From Polynucleobacter bastaniensis (GTDB lineage: Bacteria > Pseudomonadota > Gammaproteobacteria > Burkholderiales > Burkholderiaceae), in NCBI RefSeq assembly GCF_018882205.1, contig NZ_JACVOU010000004.1, positions 248,001-312,000 of the forward strand: DNA of 64,000 nucleotides, written 5' to 3'. The notes beneath the pieces were generated by a model. The model made no database searches, was not told the origin of the DNA, and saw nothing but the letters and a program-made list of their open reading frames with translations. Below are positions 34,142-45,561 of this stretch, piece by piece (positions within the stretch are counted from its first letter, which is position 1; every line of letters starts with the position of its first letter). A program made the position numbers and the translations under genes.

Positions 34142-34513
34142 ATGTATTTCCGCAAAAACCGCCTCATGCAATGGATTGCTGCTCTAGCTATCGCAATGAG
34201 TGCACTTGCGCCAGCAGTTTCCCAAGCGGTATCGCTTGCAAAACATGGTCAAGGTTTTGCAATGGAGATCTGTTCTGCAGACGGCATGAAGATGCAGATT
34301 CAAGTGCAAACTGATGATCGGGTCGATCTGGTGGGTGAGCAGCCTTGCCCATATTGCTTGGCACAAAGCGTGATTACCCCAGTTTTGAATACCAATCTAA
34401 CATTCCAGGCTCCACAAACATTTTCTTTGCTGCCGCAGCTTTTCTATCAATCACCCAAGCCACTCGCTACTTGGGTAACTCCACCCTCGGCTGCACCCCC
34501 TACACAAGCCTAA
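34142..34513 (+). CDS. DUF2946 family secreted small protein, copper-cluster associated
   Basis: This 123-residue protein has a signal peptide (WIAALAIAMSALAPAVSQA) and a short mature part with two cysteine features, MEICSADGMKM and EQPCPYCLAQS. This arrangement fits the DUF2946 family, which is often found beside TonB-dependent copper receptors. CPYC could bind a metal or a disulfide. The start at 34142 lies 8 bases after a possible -10 element (GATAAAAT), which is too close for a standard promoter. It is 78 bases upstream of the TonB receptor gene, with a small hairpin (CATAGC-AAA-GCTATG) between. Function is unproven. Confidence 0.75.
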   Translation: MYFRKNRLMQWIAALAIAMSALAPAVSQAVSLAKHGQGFAMEICSADGMKMQIQVQTDDRVDLVGEQPCPYCLAQSVITPVLNTNLTFQAPQTFSLLPQLFYQSPKPLATWVTPPSAAPPTQA

Positions 34514-34591
34514 ATCTTTTAGGTCATAGCAAAGCTATGTAATTAGCAACAAGCCTCAAGCAGGTTGCATAAATATTGTGTGGAGAAGTAG

Positions 34592-36754
34592 ATGTTGTTC
34601 AAGCAAAAGAAAATTAGTGCATGTATTGGCATGCTATCTAGTTCAATACTATTGTCTGTGGGTGCCAAGGCTCAAATTGCACCACCTCCTGATTATGATC
34701 AGAAGTTAGGGGATGTTGTGGTGAGTGCAACTATATCCGGTACGCAACTAAAAAATATGACTCAAAACACTACGGTTTTGACGAAGGAAGAGTTGGAGAT
34801 ATCACCAGATCAAACCATTGATCAAGTACTCAAAAATACGCCCAGCGTTTTTCTAAATGATCAGCCATATTATGAGAAGGACCCTACTGGACAGGGTATC
34901 AATGTCCGCGGATTGGGAACTGCGAGAACCCTAGTATTAATTGATGGCGTGCCGGCTAACGATGCGATGTACGGAACTGTGCAGTGGAATTTAGTACCCA
35001 TGTCATCTATTCAAGATGTGGAGTTCATCCGTGGCGGTGTTTCTAATTTATATGGAAACTATGGAATGGGTGGCGTGATTAATATCACAACTAAGCCGAT
35101 GAAGGACAATGGCAACGAAGTATCAGCGAGCTATGGAAGTTATGGCACGCAAAATGTGGCAGCCTCAAAAGATATTGCCATCAATGATGTTTTGAAGCTT
35201 AGAGTTTCTACAGATTATTTTCACACTGCGGGCTATGTGCAGGCAGCTTTGATTTACCCAGCTAGAAATATTGGTGGCATTGCATCATCTTCTGTTAGCT
35301 CTACATCGACAGGCTCTACTGGCGTTGCTAAGGGAATGGGACCGGAGTTTGCCAATGGATCGAACTATCGCCTACAGGGATCCCTTAAATTCAGTCCCGA
35401 TACAGATGGCTTCTTCAAAATGGGTTATCACGAAATGCAAAACCTCCCAACTGGAGGCTATGTTCAGGGGGTAAAAGCTACTCAGGAGTCAACGTTTTCA
35501 GGTGGCACGAATACCCGGTTTGGGGACGGTAAAAAATTAGCCACTAATTTATTTTATGAAAATACTACCCTCATACAGCAAAATATAACTGCAGCAACTA
35601 CTTCAGCCAATCCCTATGTGAGTCGCATTGATAAAAATCCTTACAACACACTTGGTGGATCAATTCAATATGTGCAAGATTTAAAAGATCAGATGATTGA
35701 TCAATTTACAGCGGGCGCAGATATTAGAACTGTTGAGGCGATTAATAATGGAGCAGTTATTAACTCTAGTGGAGTGGCAACTGGGGCGGGGTTTTATGCG
35801 CAGGGTAAGCAGCAATTTTATGGCGCCTCTGGACAAATCAAATCTAAACTTCAGTCTATTCCGTTGCAAATGACCCTTTCTGCGCGTGTTGATCAGTGGA
35901 TGAGCCGGGTGCCAACATATTACGTGCAGTCCACCACTGGCGCACAAACGCCTACCAATTCGCCAAATCAAAGCAAAACCGAATTTAGTCCCAACTTAGG
36001 TTTGCTATATGAATTGACTAAAAATATTAATTTAAGATCTGCCGCGTATCAAGGTTTTCATGCGCCGGGTCTAAATAACATGATTCGAAGCTATGGTACT
36101 TCAAAGTATACATTGGCAAATCCCAATCTTTCGCCAGAAACAATGAAGGGCTATGAGGCAGGGTTTGATTACCGTTGGAATGAAGGTATTTTTCAGCTTA
36201 CTGGTTATAAAGCAAATGTCTATAACGCTATCAATCCTGTAACCGTTGATTGCCCAAGCGGGTACTCTGGATGTACCAGTGCGACTCAACAATCCAATAG
36301 TCAAACACTTCATGCACAAGGTGTGGAAGTTCAGGGGCGCTATGACTTTCATAGACAATGGTCAGCGGAAGCCGGCTATACCTTAACTCAGTCAATTCTG
36401 ACATCCCAGGCAGCGGCAAACTTGAGTACTGAGCCAATTAATTCTCAGTTACCTGGTACGCCAGGCAAAATGGGTAATCTGGGTTTGACCTACTACCCAA
36501 CAGTCAAGTCAAGCCTAACAACTACCCTCCGCTATATTGGCCCTTCATGGTGGGATTCCCTGCATACAGTAGAGGTCCCAACGTATTTTGTCGTAGGCTT
36601 GAGAGCTAACTATGAAATCTCACCTAATGTGACCATGTTTGCTAGTGCGGTGAACTTGCTCAATCGAAATTATGTAACTTTTGGTGGTACAGGCGGTCCA
36701 ATTATCCGGGGACAGCCACAAACGGGTACTATCGGGGCTCGCATCACATTTTAA
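34592..36754 (+). CDS. TonB-dependent outer-membrane receptor (probable copper uptake)
   Basis: This 720-residue protein has a signal peptide (ISACIGMLSSSILLSVGAKA), a TonB-box-like GDVVVSATISG near residue 40, a plug domain with DQTIDQVLKNTPSVFL, INVRGLGTARTLVLIDGVP and IEFIRGG-type DVEFIRGGVSNLYG, and a C-terminal 22-strand barrel ending in TIGARITF (terminal phenylalanine). The barrel carries several strands ending in aromatic residues. The receptor imports a ligand using TonB energy; copper or a copper chelate is inferred from the neighbours DUF2946 and PCu(A)C. The plug is siderophore-receptor-like, so iron chelates or cobalamin remain possible. The gene is intact and lies 4 bases before the BNR-repeat gene. 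Confidence 0.88.
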   Translation: MLFKQKKISACIGMLSSSILLSVGAKAQIAPPPDYDQKLGDVVVSATISGTQLKNMTQNTTVLTKEELEISPDQTIDQVLKNTPSVFLNDQPYYEKDPTGQGINVRGLGTARTLVLIDGVPANDAMYGTVQWNLVPMSSIQDVEFIRGGVSNLYGNYGMGGVINITTKPMKDNGNEVSASYGSYGTQNVAASKDIAINDVLKLRVSTDYFHTAGYVQAALIYPARNIGGIASSSVSSTSTGSTGVAKGMGPEFANGSNYRLQGSLKFSPDTDGFFKMGYHEMQNLPTGGYVQGVKATQESTFSGGTNTRFGDGKKLATNLFYENTTLIQQNITAATTSANPYVSRIDKNPYNTLGGSIQYVQDLKDQMIDQFTAGADIRTVEAINNGAVINSSGVATGAGFYAQGKQQFYGASGQIKSKLQSIPLQMTLSARVDQWMSRVPTYYVQSTTGAQTPTNSPNQSKTEFSPNLGLLYELTKNINLRSAAYQGFHAPGLNNMIRSYGTSKYTLANPNLSPETMKGYEAGFDYRWNEGIFQLTGYKANVYNAINPVTVDCPSGYSGCTSATQQSNSQTLHAQGVEVQGRYDFHRQWSAEAGYTLTQSILTSQAAANLSTEPINSQLPGTPGKMGNLGLTYYPTVKSSLTTTLRYIGPSWWDSLHTVEVPTYFVVGLRANYEISPNVTMFASAVNLLNRNYVTFGGTGGPIIRGQPQTGTIGARITF

Positions 36755-36758
36755 AATT

Positions 36759-38018
36759 ATGAAAATTAGCAATCCATCTCAATGTGATTTTCTATGTAAG
36801 GTACTTCTGTTTGCTCTATTGAACATAGGGGCAGCTGGTAACTTATGGGCTCAAATGGATCACCTATCCCACTCAGGGCTGAGCGTATCTAAAAAGCCTA
36901 AAAATTCATGTATAGGTAACGGCTTAGATTGCGCAAATGCTGCCACTCCTTTTTTAAGCAATGATGGAAAATTATTTCTAACTTGGACTGCGGGTGGCGC
37001 AGTGTCATTTGCTCAATCCAATGATTTAGGTAAAACATTTAATGCAGCCGTAAAAATTGCTGAACATGGTAAATCCTTAGATGCAGGAAGTGATGCGCGA
37101 CCTCAGATAGTCGCTGATTCAAGCGGAAATATTTTTTTGGCCTACGCCTTTTTTAAAGATTCCAATTGGAATGCCCAGATTAATACTTCACGTTCTAATG
37201 ATGGTGGCAAGACCTTCTCTGCTCCAGTCTCATTGATTGAGGATGGATCTAGTCAGCGCTTTCCCTCTATATTAATTAGACCAGATGGATCCATCTTTGC
37301 AGCCTGGATTGATAAACGCTTAGTTGCGAGTGCTAAGCAGAGTGGCGCAAAAAAATTAGGAGCTTCGATTGCCTATTCCTTTTCTGGCGATCATGGTCGA
37401 ACTTTTCAGATTGAACGTATTGCCAATCAGAATAGTTGTGAGTGCTGTCGCATAGGGACTGCCCTCGACGTAGCTTCTAACCCCATCATGATTTATAGAG
37501 CAATCTTCCCCGGAGGCATCAGGGATCATGCAACTCAGATTATTAGCTCTAGGGGCGCTGAACCAATAAGGCGGGTTTCAGATGATCAGTGGAAGACAGA
37601 TGCATGCCCACATCATGGCCCTACAATTGCTGTTTCTGAGTCCGGAAAAATACATGCTGCTTGGTTTACTCAGGGTGAGACTCGTTCAGGTGTTTTTTAT
37701 GCAAACTCAAGTAATCAGGGGCGCAGTTATGGGAAGCCTGCTAGGATTGGTGCTGATGGTGCCAATATATCTAGACCATATATTTTGGCTTTAGAGAATA
37801 CGGTGTATTTAGTATGGAAAGAATTTAATGGCAAGTCTTCCACCGTGTACTTAAAAAAATCCACAGATGATGGCAGCACTTGGTTGCCACCCCAGGCTGT
37901 ATTTGAAACATCGGGCTACTCTGATCACCCTCTATTAATTAGTCAGGGTAATGTTGTTTATCTGTCCTGGTTAACACGTGATGATGGTTATCAATTCATC
38001 AAAATAAGCTCACCATAA
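36759..38018 (+). CDS. Secreted BNR-repeat (sialidase-like fold) protein of the copper cluster
   Basis: This 419-residue protein has a signal peptide-like start (CKVLLFALLNIGAAGNLWA) and at least five Asp-box repeats: SNDLGKTF, SNDGGKTF, SGDHGRTF, SNQGRSYG and STDDGSTW. This predicts a six-bladed beta-propeller like sialidases. However, it sits inside a copper cluster and has a CECC at about residues 226-229 and CPHHGP near 283, plus an N-terminal MDHLSHSG, all potential metal ligands. A role as a periplasmic or surface copper-binding propeller is therefore as plausible as glycosidase activity. The sialidase catalytic arginine triad was not verified. The stop overlaps the next ATG by one base. 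Confidence 0.7.
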   Translation: MKISNPSQCDFLCKVLLFALLNIGAAGNLWAQMDHLSHSGLSVSKKPKNSCIGNGLDCANAATPFLSNDGKLFLTWTAGGAVSFAQSNDLGKTFNAAVKIAEHGKSLDAGSDARPQIVADSSGNIFLAYAFFKDSNWNAQINTSRSNDGGKTFSAPVSLIEDGSSQRFPSILIRPDGSIFAAWIDKRLVASAKQSGAKKLGASIAYSFSGDHGRTFQIERIANQNSCECCRIGTALDVASNPIMIYRAIFPGGIRDHATQIISSRGAEPIRRVSDDQWKTDACPHHGPTIAVSESGKIHAAWFTQGETRSGVFYANSSNQGRSYGKPARIGADGANISRPYILALENTVYLVWKEFNGKSSTVYLKKSTDDGSTWLPPQAVFETSGYSDHPLLISQGNVVYLSWLTRDDGYQFIKISSP

Positions 38019-38494
38019 TGAAGAGAATCGTACTAGCAGTTTCCATTTTTCTGGCTATTTGTCATGCGGCATTTGCTGATCCAATTAATTTGAAGCCATA
38101 TCAACAGGGTGAGTGGTCCTCAATTCTCCAATCTGCGAATCATGACCCAATAGCTATTCACTTCTGGGGGGTGACTTGTCCTGCCTGTGTAAAAGAAATG
38201 CCGCAGTGGGGAAGGTTTGTAGAGAAGAATAAAAACTTGAAGATTATTTTTATTCAGGTTGATGATGTTTCGCCAGATATGATCAAGAAGATGCTATCCA
38301 AAGCAAAGCTTGATGATGCTACTAATTATTATGTGAGCAGCCCATTTGACGAGCTTTTACGTTATGAGATTGATCCCAAATGGCGCGGAGAAACTCCCAT
38401 TACTATTTTAGTGAATAGAAAAGGTCAGGCCAATAGAAAAACGGGGCCTATGGATTTTTCTCAGTTAAGCAGCTGGTTCAATAAGAACATTTAA
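38018..38494 (+). CDS. TlpA/ResA-like periplasmic thioredoxin
   Basis: This 158-residue protein has a signal peptide (IVLAVSIFLAICHAAFA) and a thioredoxin fold with the active site WGVTCPACVKEMPQW (CPAC) near residue 50 and the cis-proline loop in ETPITILVNRKG. Such proteins act as periplasmic disulfide reductases. Beside a copper cluster it may keep copper ligands (for example CECC in the upstream protein, or cytochrome oxidase CuA-site cysteines) reduced. It overlaps the BNR-repeat gene by one base (TAATG), so translation is likely coupled. It is shorter than ResA and has no membrane anchor beyond the signal. Confidence 0.8.
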   Translation: MKRIVLAVSIFLAICHAAFADPINLKPYQQGEWSSILQSANHDPIAIHFWGVTCPACVKEMPQWGRFVEKNKNLKIIFIQVDDVSPDMIKKMLSKAKLDDATNYYVSSPFDELLRYEIDPKWRGETPITILVNRKGQANRKTGPMDFSQLSSWFNKNI

Positions 38495-38550
38495 TGAAAT
38501 TAATCTGAGATATAGATCGGAATTTGAAAATTAACTAGGAGGATGTATCA

Positions 38551-39024
38551 ATGAAAAGCAATACATTATTAAATGCATTATCGGTCGCTGTATTAGGTTT
38601 TGGTGTGGTTGGCCTAACTCATGCACAAAATGCCAAGGTGGGGAGCGTGCAAATTGAAAATGCTTACACTCGCTCTACTGTTCCAGGTCAAATGGCTGCA
38701 GGCGGCTTTATGAAAATCGAAAACAAGGGGTCTGTAGATCAATTGATTTCTGCAAGCTCTCCAGTAGCTGGTGAAGTGCAGTTACATGAAATGGCAATGG
38801 AAGGTAACGTCATGAGAATGCGCCAAGTTAAAGAGGTAGTAGTGCCAGCAGGTGGATCCGTTGAGCTCAAGCCAGGCGGTTTACATTTAATGTTCATGAA
38901 CATTAAAGCGCCATTGACAGCTGGTGAGACTGTCCCAGTTAAGCTGAAGTTTGCTAAAGCAGGCGAGGTTGAGGTAAAAATGCCGGTAAATGCGATGGGT
39001 AATTCAGGCGCGACTAAGCACTAA
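38551..39024 (+). CDS. Copper chaperone PCu(A)C
   Basis: This 157-residue periplasmic protein has a signal peptide (LLNALSVAVLGFGVVGLTHA) and a cupredoxin-like fold with the Cu(I) motif: LHEMAMEGNVMRMR and, about 20 residues on, GGLHLMFMNIK, corresponding to H-x-M ... H-x-M. PCu(A)C delivers Cu(I) to cytochrome c oxidase and related targets. AGGAGGATG gives a strong ribosome site before the ATG. The following terminator ends the copper cluster. In this context it suggests that the cluster imports copper for respiratory oxidases. Confidence 0.94.
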   Translation: MKSNTLLNALSVAVLGFGVVGLTHAQNAKVGSVQIENAYTRSTVPGQMAAGGFMKIENKGSVDQLISASSPVAGEVQLHEMAMEGNVMRMRQVKEVVVPAGGSVELKPGGLHLMFMNIKAPLTAGETVPVKLKFAKAGEVEVKMPVNAMGNSGATKH

Positions 39025-39055
39025 TTTGAAGATTTAGTATTAATGCTGAAATAAT

Positions 39056-39089
39056 AAAAAAGCCCCTAGTTTTACTTAGGGGCTTTTTT
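39056..39089. terminator. Bidirectional terminator between the copper cluster and ilvD
   Basis: A 13-bp perfect stem (AAAAAAGCCCCTA with TAGGGGCTTTTTT) and an 8-base loop, with A- and T-runs at both flanks. It ends both the plus-strand copper genes and the minus-strand ilvD. Confidence 0.93.
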
Positions 39090-39105
39090 AGTTAGGTGGG
39101 TCAAC

Positions 39106-40797
39106 TTAGATCTTTAAATCCAAATCAGTCACTGCACCTTTGCTAGCACTACTTGCCAGACTAGCATATTTCGCCAGCAAGCCGCGGGTATAGCGTGGCT
39201 TAGGTTGCACCCAAGCATGACGACGCTTAGCAATTTCTGCTTCGTCAACGTTTAACTGAATAAGCAATTTGTGAGCATCGATCGTTACTGAGTCACCTTC
39301 ATTAATGAGAGCAATTGTTCCGCCCACATAGGCTTCAGGAGCAACGTGACCCACCACCATGCCCCAAGTACCGCCAGAGAAGCGTCCATCCGTAATGAGG
39401 CCGACCGTCTCGCCTAGGCCTTGACCAACGAGGGCAGAGGTAGGAGCAAGCATCTCGCGCATGCCAGGACCGCCCTTAGGGCCTTCGTAACGAATGATCA
39501 CAACGTCACCATCTTTAATTTTCTGCGCCATGATGGCGGCCATTGCGTCATCTTCAGAATCAAAGACACGCGCTGGACCAGTGATGGATGGATTCTTGAG
39601 ACCGGTAATTTTGGCAACGCAACCTTCAGGGGAGATATTGCCCTTGAGGATTGCTAAGTGACCTTGTTTGTATAGCGGGGTGTCTAGAGTGCGAATCACT
39701 TTTTGATCAGCACGCGGCACGGATGGAATATCTTTTAATGTTTCTGCAATCGTTTTACCGGTGATGGTCATGCAGTCACCGTGCAAAAGTCCGCCGTCTA
39801 ACAAGATCTTCATTACTTGCGGAATACCACCAGCCTGATGTAGGTCGGTTGCTAAATACTGGCCGGATGGTTTCATGTCCACGATGACGGGTACGCGCTT
39901 ACGAATGCGCTCAAAGTCATCAATTGTCCAATCGATTTCAGCAGCGCTAGTGATCGCCAGAAAATGTAGAACTGCATTGGTAGAGCCACCCACTGCCATG
40001 ATGACGCTGACTGCGTTCTCAATCGATTTCTTAGTAATGATGTCGCGTGGACGTAAATTATTTTTAATTGCCTCAACTAAAACAATTGCTGAATCATGGG
40101 CACTAGTGACTTTTTCAGTATCTACGTTAGACATAGTGGATGAGTAAGGTAGGCTCATACCCAAGGCTTCGAATGAGGAGCTCATTGTGTTGGCGGTATA
40201 CATACCTCCGCAGGAGCCGCTACCTGGACAAGCATTTTGCTCAACACCCTTTAGATCTTCCTCGCTGAGACGGCCTGAGGTGAATTCACCAACAGCTTCA
40301 AATGCAGAAACAATATTGAGTTCTTTACCTTTGTAATGACCGGGTTTAATGGTTCCGCCATAAACATAAATTGCGGGTACGTTGGTACGCGCAATCGCCA
40401 TCATTCCGCCTGGCATGTTTTTATCGCAGCCGCCAATAACTAAAACGCCATCCTGCCATAAACCATTCACACAAACTTCGATACTATCGGCAATCACTTC
40501 ACGCGAGACGAGAGAATATTTCATGCCCTCGGTACCCATGCCGATACCATCTGATACGGTGGGAGTGCCAAACATTTGCGCCTTTGCACCAGCTTCCTCT
40601 AGAGCGCTTACTGCTGCATCGGCGAGTTTTTGAAGGCCGCTATTGCAAGGGGTAATGGTGGAATGGCCATTAGCAACACCAACCATTGGCTTCACAAAAT
40701 CCTTCTCTTCATAGCCCATCGCGTAATACATTGAGCGATTGGGAGCGCGAGCAACCCCTTCGGTGACATTGCGCGAGCGTTCATTGAGGCGTTTCAT
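39106..40797 (-). CDS. ilvD: Dihydroxy-acid dehydratase
   Basis: This 563-residue Fe-S enzyme dehydrates dihydroxy-acids in branched-chain amino-acid synthesis. The start at 40797 gives [20 protein letters not shown], the normal N-terminus, and a GGAG lies 11 bases upstream; an in-frame ATG 35 codons earlier is rejected as too long. Cluster cysteines are in [25 protein letters not shown] and [18 protein letters not shown]. The C-terminal [19 protein letters not shown] is the family signature. Length is standard for the ~560-residue bacterial type. It is divergent from the response regulator and is the only ilv gene in the window. Confidence 0.96.
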   Translation of the reverse strand: MKRLNERSRNVTEGVARAPNRSMYYAMGYEEKDFVKPMVGVANGHSTITPCNSGLQKLADAAVSALEEAGAKAQMFGTPTVSDGIGMGTEGMKYSLVSREVIADSIEVCVNGLWQDGVLVIGGCDKNMPGGMMAIARTNVPAIYVYGGTIKPGHYKGKELNIVSAFEAVGEFTSGRLSEEDLKGVEQNACPGSGSCGGMYTANTMSSSFEALGMSLPYSSTMSNVDTEKVTSAHDSAIVLVEAIKNNLRPRDIITKKSIENAVSVIMAVGGSTNAVLHFLAITSAAEIDWTIDDFERIRKRVPVIVDMKPSGQYLATDLHQAGGIPQVMKILLDGGLLHGDCMTITGKTIAETLKDIPSVPRADQKVIRTLDTPLYKQGHLAILKGNISPEGCVAKITGLKNPSITGPARVFDSEDDAMAAIMAQKIKDGDVVIIRYEGPKGGPGMREMLAPTSALVGQGLGETVGLITDGRFSGGTWGMVVGHVAPEAYVGGTIALINEGDSVTIDAHKLLIQLNVDEAEIAKRRHAWVQPKPRYTRGLLAKYASLASSASKGAVTDLDLKI

Positions 40798-41025
40798 GCT
40801 GATATTGACTCCAGAAAAGAATTTGTCGAAAAGCTCTATTGTGCCGTGATATATGGCGGAATGCAGGGGTTTCTGCTCCATTCCAATGCCCTTGTCCTGC
40901 ATTGCAACGAAGATATATGTCTATTGTATTTGTTGATTTGGCCTCATTATTAGCTATAGAGCTAATATCCTTGGTAAAAAAGCTGCGGTACATTGCCTTA
41001 CCTACTACTTTTCCTTTTAAATTCA

Positions 41026-41652
41026 ATGACTAAAGTTGGCCACATCTACCTAATTGATGACGATGAGTCGATGCGTACCTCCTTAAGCCGAATGCTCAAG
41101 GATGTCGGTTATATCGTGGAAGACTTCTCCTCTGCTGTGGAATTTTTGGAGCATTCAATGCCAGTAGCGCCGGCCGTCATCTTGCTTGATATGCAAATGC
41201 CGGATGTGACCGGATTAGATTTACAGGAAAGATTAGTCCAACTTGGCCGTAAAACCCCGATTGTGTTTGTCAGTGGCCAGAGTCATCCCCACCAAATTGT
41301 TACTAGTCTCAAACGTGGCGCTGTAGATTTTCTCTTTAAGCCCTTCAATTTAGAAGATTTACTGAAGGCAGTTGCAGATGCCCTTGAGTTTGATAGACGT
41401 CAGCTCAAGCGGATTTCCAAGGAGGTGGAAACTAAGAAAGACTACGCGACCCTCACCCCTAGAGAGAAGGAAGTCTGCTTTTGGCTGGTGAAGGGATTGC
41501 TCAACAAGGATATTGCTGTCAAGTTGGGCACAACTGATGCCACAATCAAGGTTCACAAGGCTAGAGTGATGGATAAGATGAGCGTGGATTCAGTGCAATT
41601 ATTAGTTGCAAAGTACCTTGAGTCCGATTTAGAAAACCTCCAGAATAGCTAG
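41026..41652 (+). CDS. Orphan NarL/FixJ-type response regulator
   Basis: This 208-residue protein has a receiver domain with the acidic pocket DDDES at residues 11-15, the phosphorylation site Asp55 in VILLDMQMPDVTG, and the conserved lysine in FLFKPFN near residue 105. A LuxR-type helix-turn-helix follows (LTPREKEVCFWLVKGLLNKDI, then TDATIKVHKARVMDKM). It is a DNA-binding regulator of the FixJ/TodT type. No histidine kinase gene lies nearby, so its partner and targets are unknown. The start at 41026 is preferred; the upstream ATG at 40993 would add a hydrophobic leader unlike any receiver. It is divergent from ilvD. Confidence 0.92.
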   Translation: MTKVGHIYLIDDDESMRTSLSRMLKDVGYIVEDFSSAVEFLEHSMPVAPAVILLDMQMPDVTGLDLQERLVQLGRKTPIVFVSGQSHPHQIVTSLKRGAVDFLFKPFNLEDLLKAVADALEFDRRQLKRISKEVETKKDYATLTPREKEVCFWLVKGLLNKDIAVKLGTTDATIKVHKARVMDKMSVDSVQLLVAKYLESDLENLQNS

Positions 41653-41733
41653 CTCTTGAGCTAATTTCCCTCTGGCTAAATTAGCACTAAAATGGGGCAA
41701 TATTTTGATAGATAAAGCACTTAAATCACTTTT

Positions 41734-42774
41734 GTGAATACCAATTCCAAACTACCTGAGATCCGCAAAGAGGCTTTTACTAAGGCTCGTGAGAAGCTGA
41801 GCCTAACTACCAAAGATCTTGGTGGAATAGCATGTCTGTCTACTCGCCAAATTGAGCAGATTGAAAGCGGTGAAACCAGCACCTTCTATAGCGCTCAAAT
41901 TAAAGCAACTGCTGCCAAAAAAGTAGCAAAGCTGCTCAAGTTGAGTGACGAAGAGGCATTTGATTTCGGTGCAACTGCGCCTGAAACCTCAAGTGAAGTG
42001 CAGTTACCAATTGCAGAAGTGAAATTAACGGATGCTCCAAAGATTAAAGGCGCCAAAAAAGAGTCCTCCAAAAAGGCAGAAGCAAAAATAGAGGCCGTCC
42101 AAACTCAAGAGCAGGTGCAAGAGATTCAGTTGCCCGTAGAAGAAAAAAAGGTTCAGGAAAAAGAAGCCATCCTGAATCAAGACATCTCAAATCCAAAATC
42201 GACTTCACAAAAGAATCTGTTTCTTTGGTTAAGCGTGGCTGCAGCAGCGGCATTTGCAGTGGTTAATCTGAAGCCTTTATTTGTCGTAGAAAAACCAGCA
42301 GAAATCGTCCTTGTAAAAGAAGAAACCATAGAGCCTGTGCCAGCAGCTACGCCCGCGGAGCCGGCACCAGTAGCCCAAGCACCTGTCGTAGCAGCAGTAG
42401 TGATACCGCCAGCTCCCGCTGCCAGTGCTGAAGCCACGGGAGCATGCCCTGCTGAAGAGGGCATTATCAGCTATAAAACAGATGCGCCGCGCAAGGCGGC
42501 AGATATGGTTTATGTGCAGGTGAAATCAAAGCAAGTTATTTGCGTCAGTGATGCTTCTGGGAAGATGCAAAACAAGCTTATTGAGCCTGGCGGGGGAGCA
42601 TCTTTTTATGGCAAACCTCCATTCAAAGTCTTCACTAGCGGTCTCGCTCAGGCTGACGTGTTTTTTCAGGGCGCAAAAGTGCGCCTGACAAATCTCAATT
42701 TCAAAACTTTAATATTAGAGGCCGCTGAAATAGTGGCTCCATCCGCAGACCGGACAGATTCTCAGCTACGCTAA
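41734..42774 (+). CDS. RodZ-like membrane protein with helix-turn-helix and periplasmic domain
   Basis: This 346-residue protein has an N-terminal helix-turn-helix (AREKLSLTTKDLGGIACLST, residues ~18-45), a lysine/glutamate-rich linker, one membrane helix near 165-180 (LFLWLSVAAAAAFAVVNL), an alanine/proline-rich stretch, and a C-terminal domain with VICVSDASGKMQNKLIEPGG and GKPPFKVFTSGLAQADVFF. The layout is that of RodZ, which links MreB to the cell wall, and the tail fits DUF4115. It begins with GTG and no ATG is better placed. Classical rodZ lies beside ispG; here it stands between an orphan regulator and glnB, so it may be a paralogue. Confidence 0.65.
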   Translation: MNTNSKLPEIRKEAFTKAREKLSLTTKDLGGIACLSTRQIEQIESGETSTFYSAQIKATAAKKVAKLLKLSDEEAFDFGATAPETSSEVQLPIAEVKLTDAPKIKGAKKESSKKAEAKIEAVQTQEQVQEIQLPVEEKKVQEKEAILNQDISNPKSTSQKNLFLWLSVAAAAAFAVVNLKPLFVVEKPAEIVLVKEETIEPVPAATPAEPAPVAQAPVVAAVVIPPAPAASAEATGACPAEEGIISYKTDAPRKAADMVYVQVKSKQVICVSDASGKMQNKLIEPGGGASFYGKPPFKVFTSGLAQADVFFQGAKVRLTNLNFKTLILEAAEIVAPSADRTDSQLR

Positions 42775-42816
42775 CCCTCGGAAGAGTTGGTGAGTTAGCG
42801 CATCGAATGCTAGTGC

Positions 42817-44827
<2,011 letters not shown>

Positions 44828-44851
44828 TCCGGTTAACGAGTTGAATATGAA

Positions 44852-45391
44852 TTAGCTTTGATGCTCTTTGTTATACGCCTCAATACCTTCAAGAATTTCT
44901 TTATGGGCATCAGCAACACCACCCCAACCTTTAACTTTTACCCACTTACCTGGCTCGAGATCTTTGTAGTGTTCGAAAAAATGCTGGATTTGATTTAAAC
45001 GTAATGGATTGATGTCTTCTGGTTTTTGCCAATGGGTATAAATAGGCAAAATCTTATCTTCTGGAACGGCTAACAATTTGGCATCTTGTCCGCCTTCATC
45101 TTCCATCATCAATACCCCAATTGCGCGACAACTGACAACCACACCAGGAATCAAAGGGAACGGAGTGATAACAAGCACATCAACAGGGTCACCATCACCA
45201 GCAATAGTTTTATTGATATATCCATAGTTGCATGGGTAATGCATTGCAGTGCCCATAAAGCGATCAACAAAAATAGCACCACTTTCTTTATCAACTTCAT
45301 ACTTGATTGGATCTGCATTCATTGGGATTTCGATGATGACATTAAAGCTTTCAGGGATTTTTTCCCCTGGTTTGACGTTGTCGAGACTCAT
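44852..45391 (-). CDS. ppa: Inorganic pyrophosphatase (soluble, family I)
   Basis: This 179-residue cytoplasmic enzyme hydrolyses pyrophosphate from biosynthesis. The Mg-binding signature GDGDPVDVLVIT is near residue 65, preceded by MHYPCNYGYINKT and VDRFMGT. VKVKGWGGVADAHKEI is the C-terminal active-site segment. Length is normal. It is first in the minus-strand run ppa-nadE-glnB and divergent, 170 bases away, from hppA, so both kinds of pyrophosphatase are encoded back to back. NAD synthesis by nadE releases pyrophosphate, which makes the linkage sensible. Confidence 0.97.
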   Translation of the reverse strand: MSLDNVKPGEKIPESFNVIIEIPMNADPIKYEVDKESGAIFVDRFMGTAMHYPCNYGYINKTIAGDGDPVDVLVITPFPLIPGVVVSCRAIGVLMMEDEGGQDAKLLAVPEDKILPIYTHWQKPEDINPLRLNQIQHFFEHYKDLEPGKWVKVKGWGGVADAHKEILEGIEAYNKEHQS

Positions 45392-45561
45392 TCATACTCC
45401 GGATAGTGATTAGTAAATACCCTGATTTTACAAAAGCGCTAGGGTAGTAATTCTGCTACATACTAATAAAGCATATAGGCTCCAGTTTATCGCTTTCAGA
45501 ATTGGTCTGACATAGCTGGCAGATAAATACAATTTAGATCTAATTTATAAGGGGTTCAAGC

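Noticed and set aside
40993..41025. Earlier ATG for the response regulator
   Set aside because: It adds a hydrophobic leader ahead of the receiver domain; the ATG at 41026 starts the domain properly.
45086..45406. 106-codon plus-strand frame over ppa
   Set aside because: Antisense shadow of the ppa gene with no homology or ribosome site.
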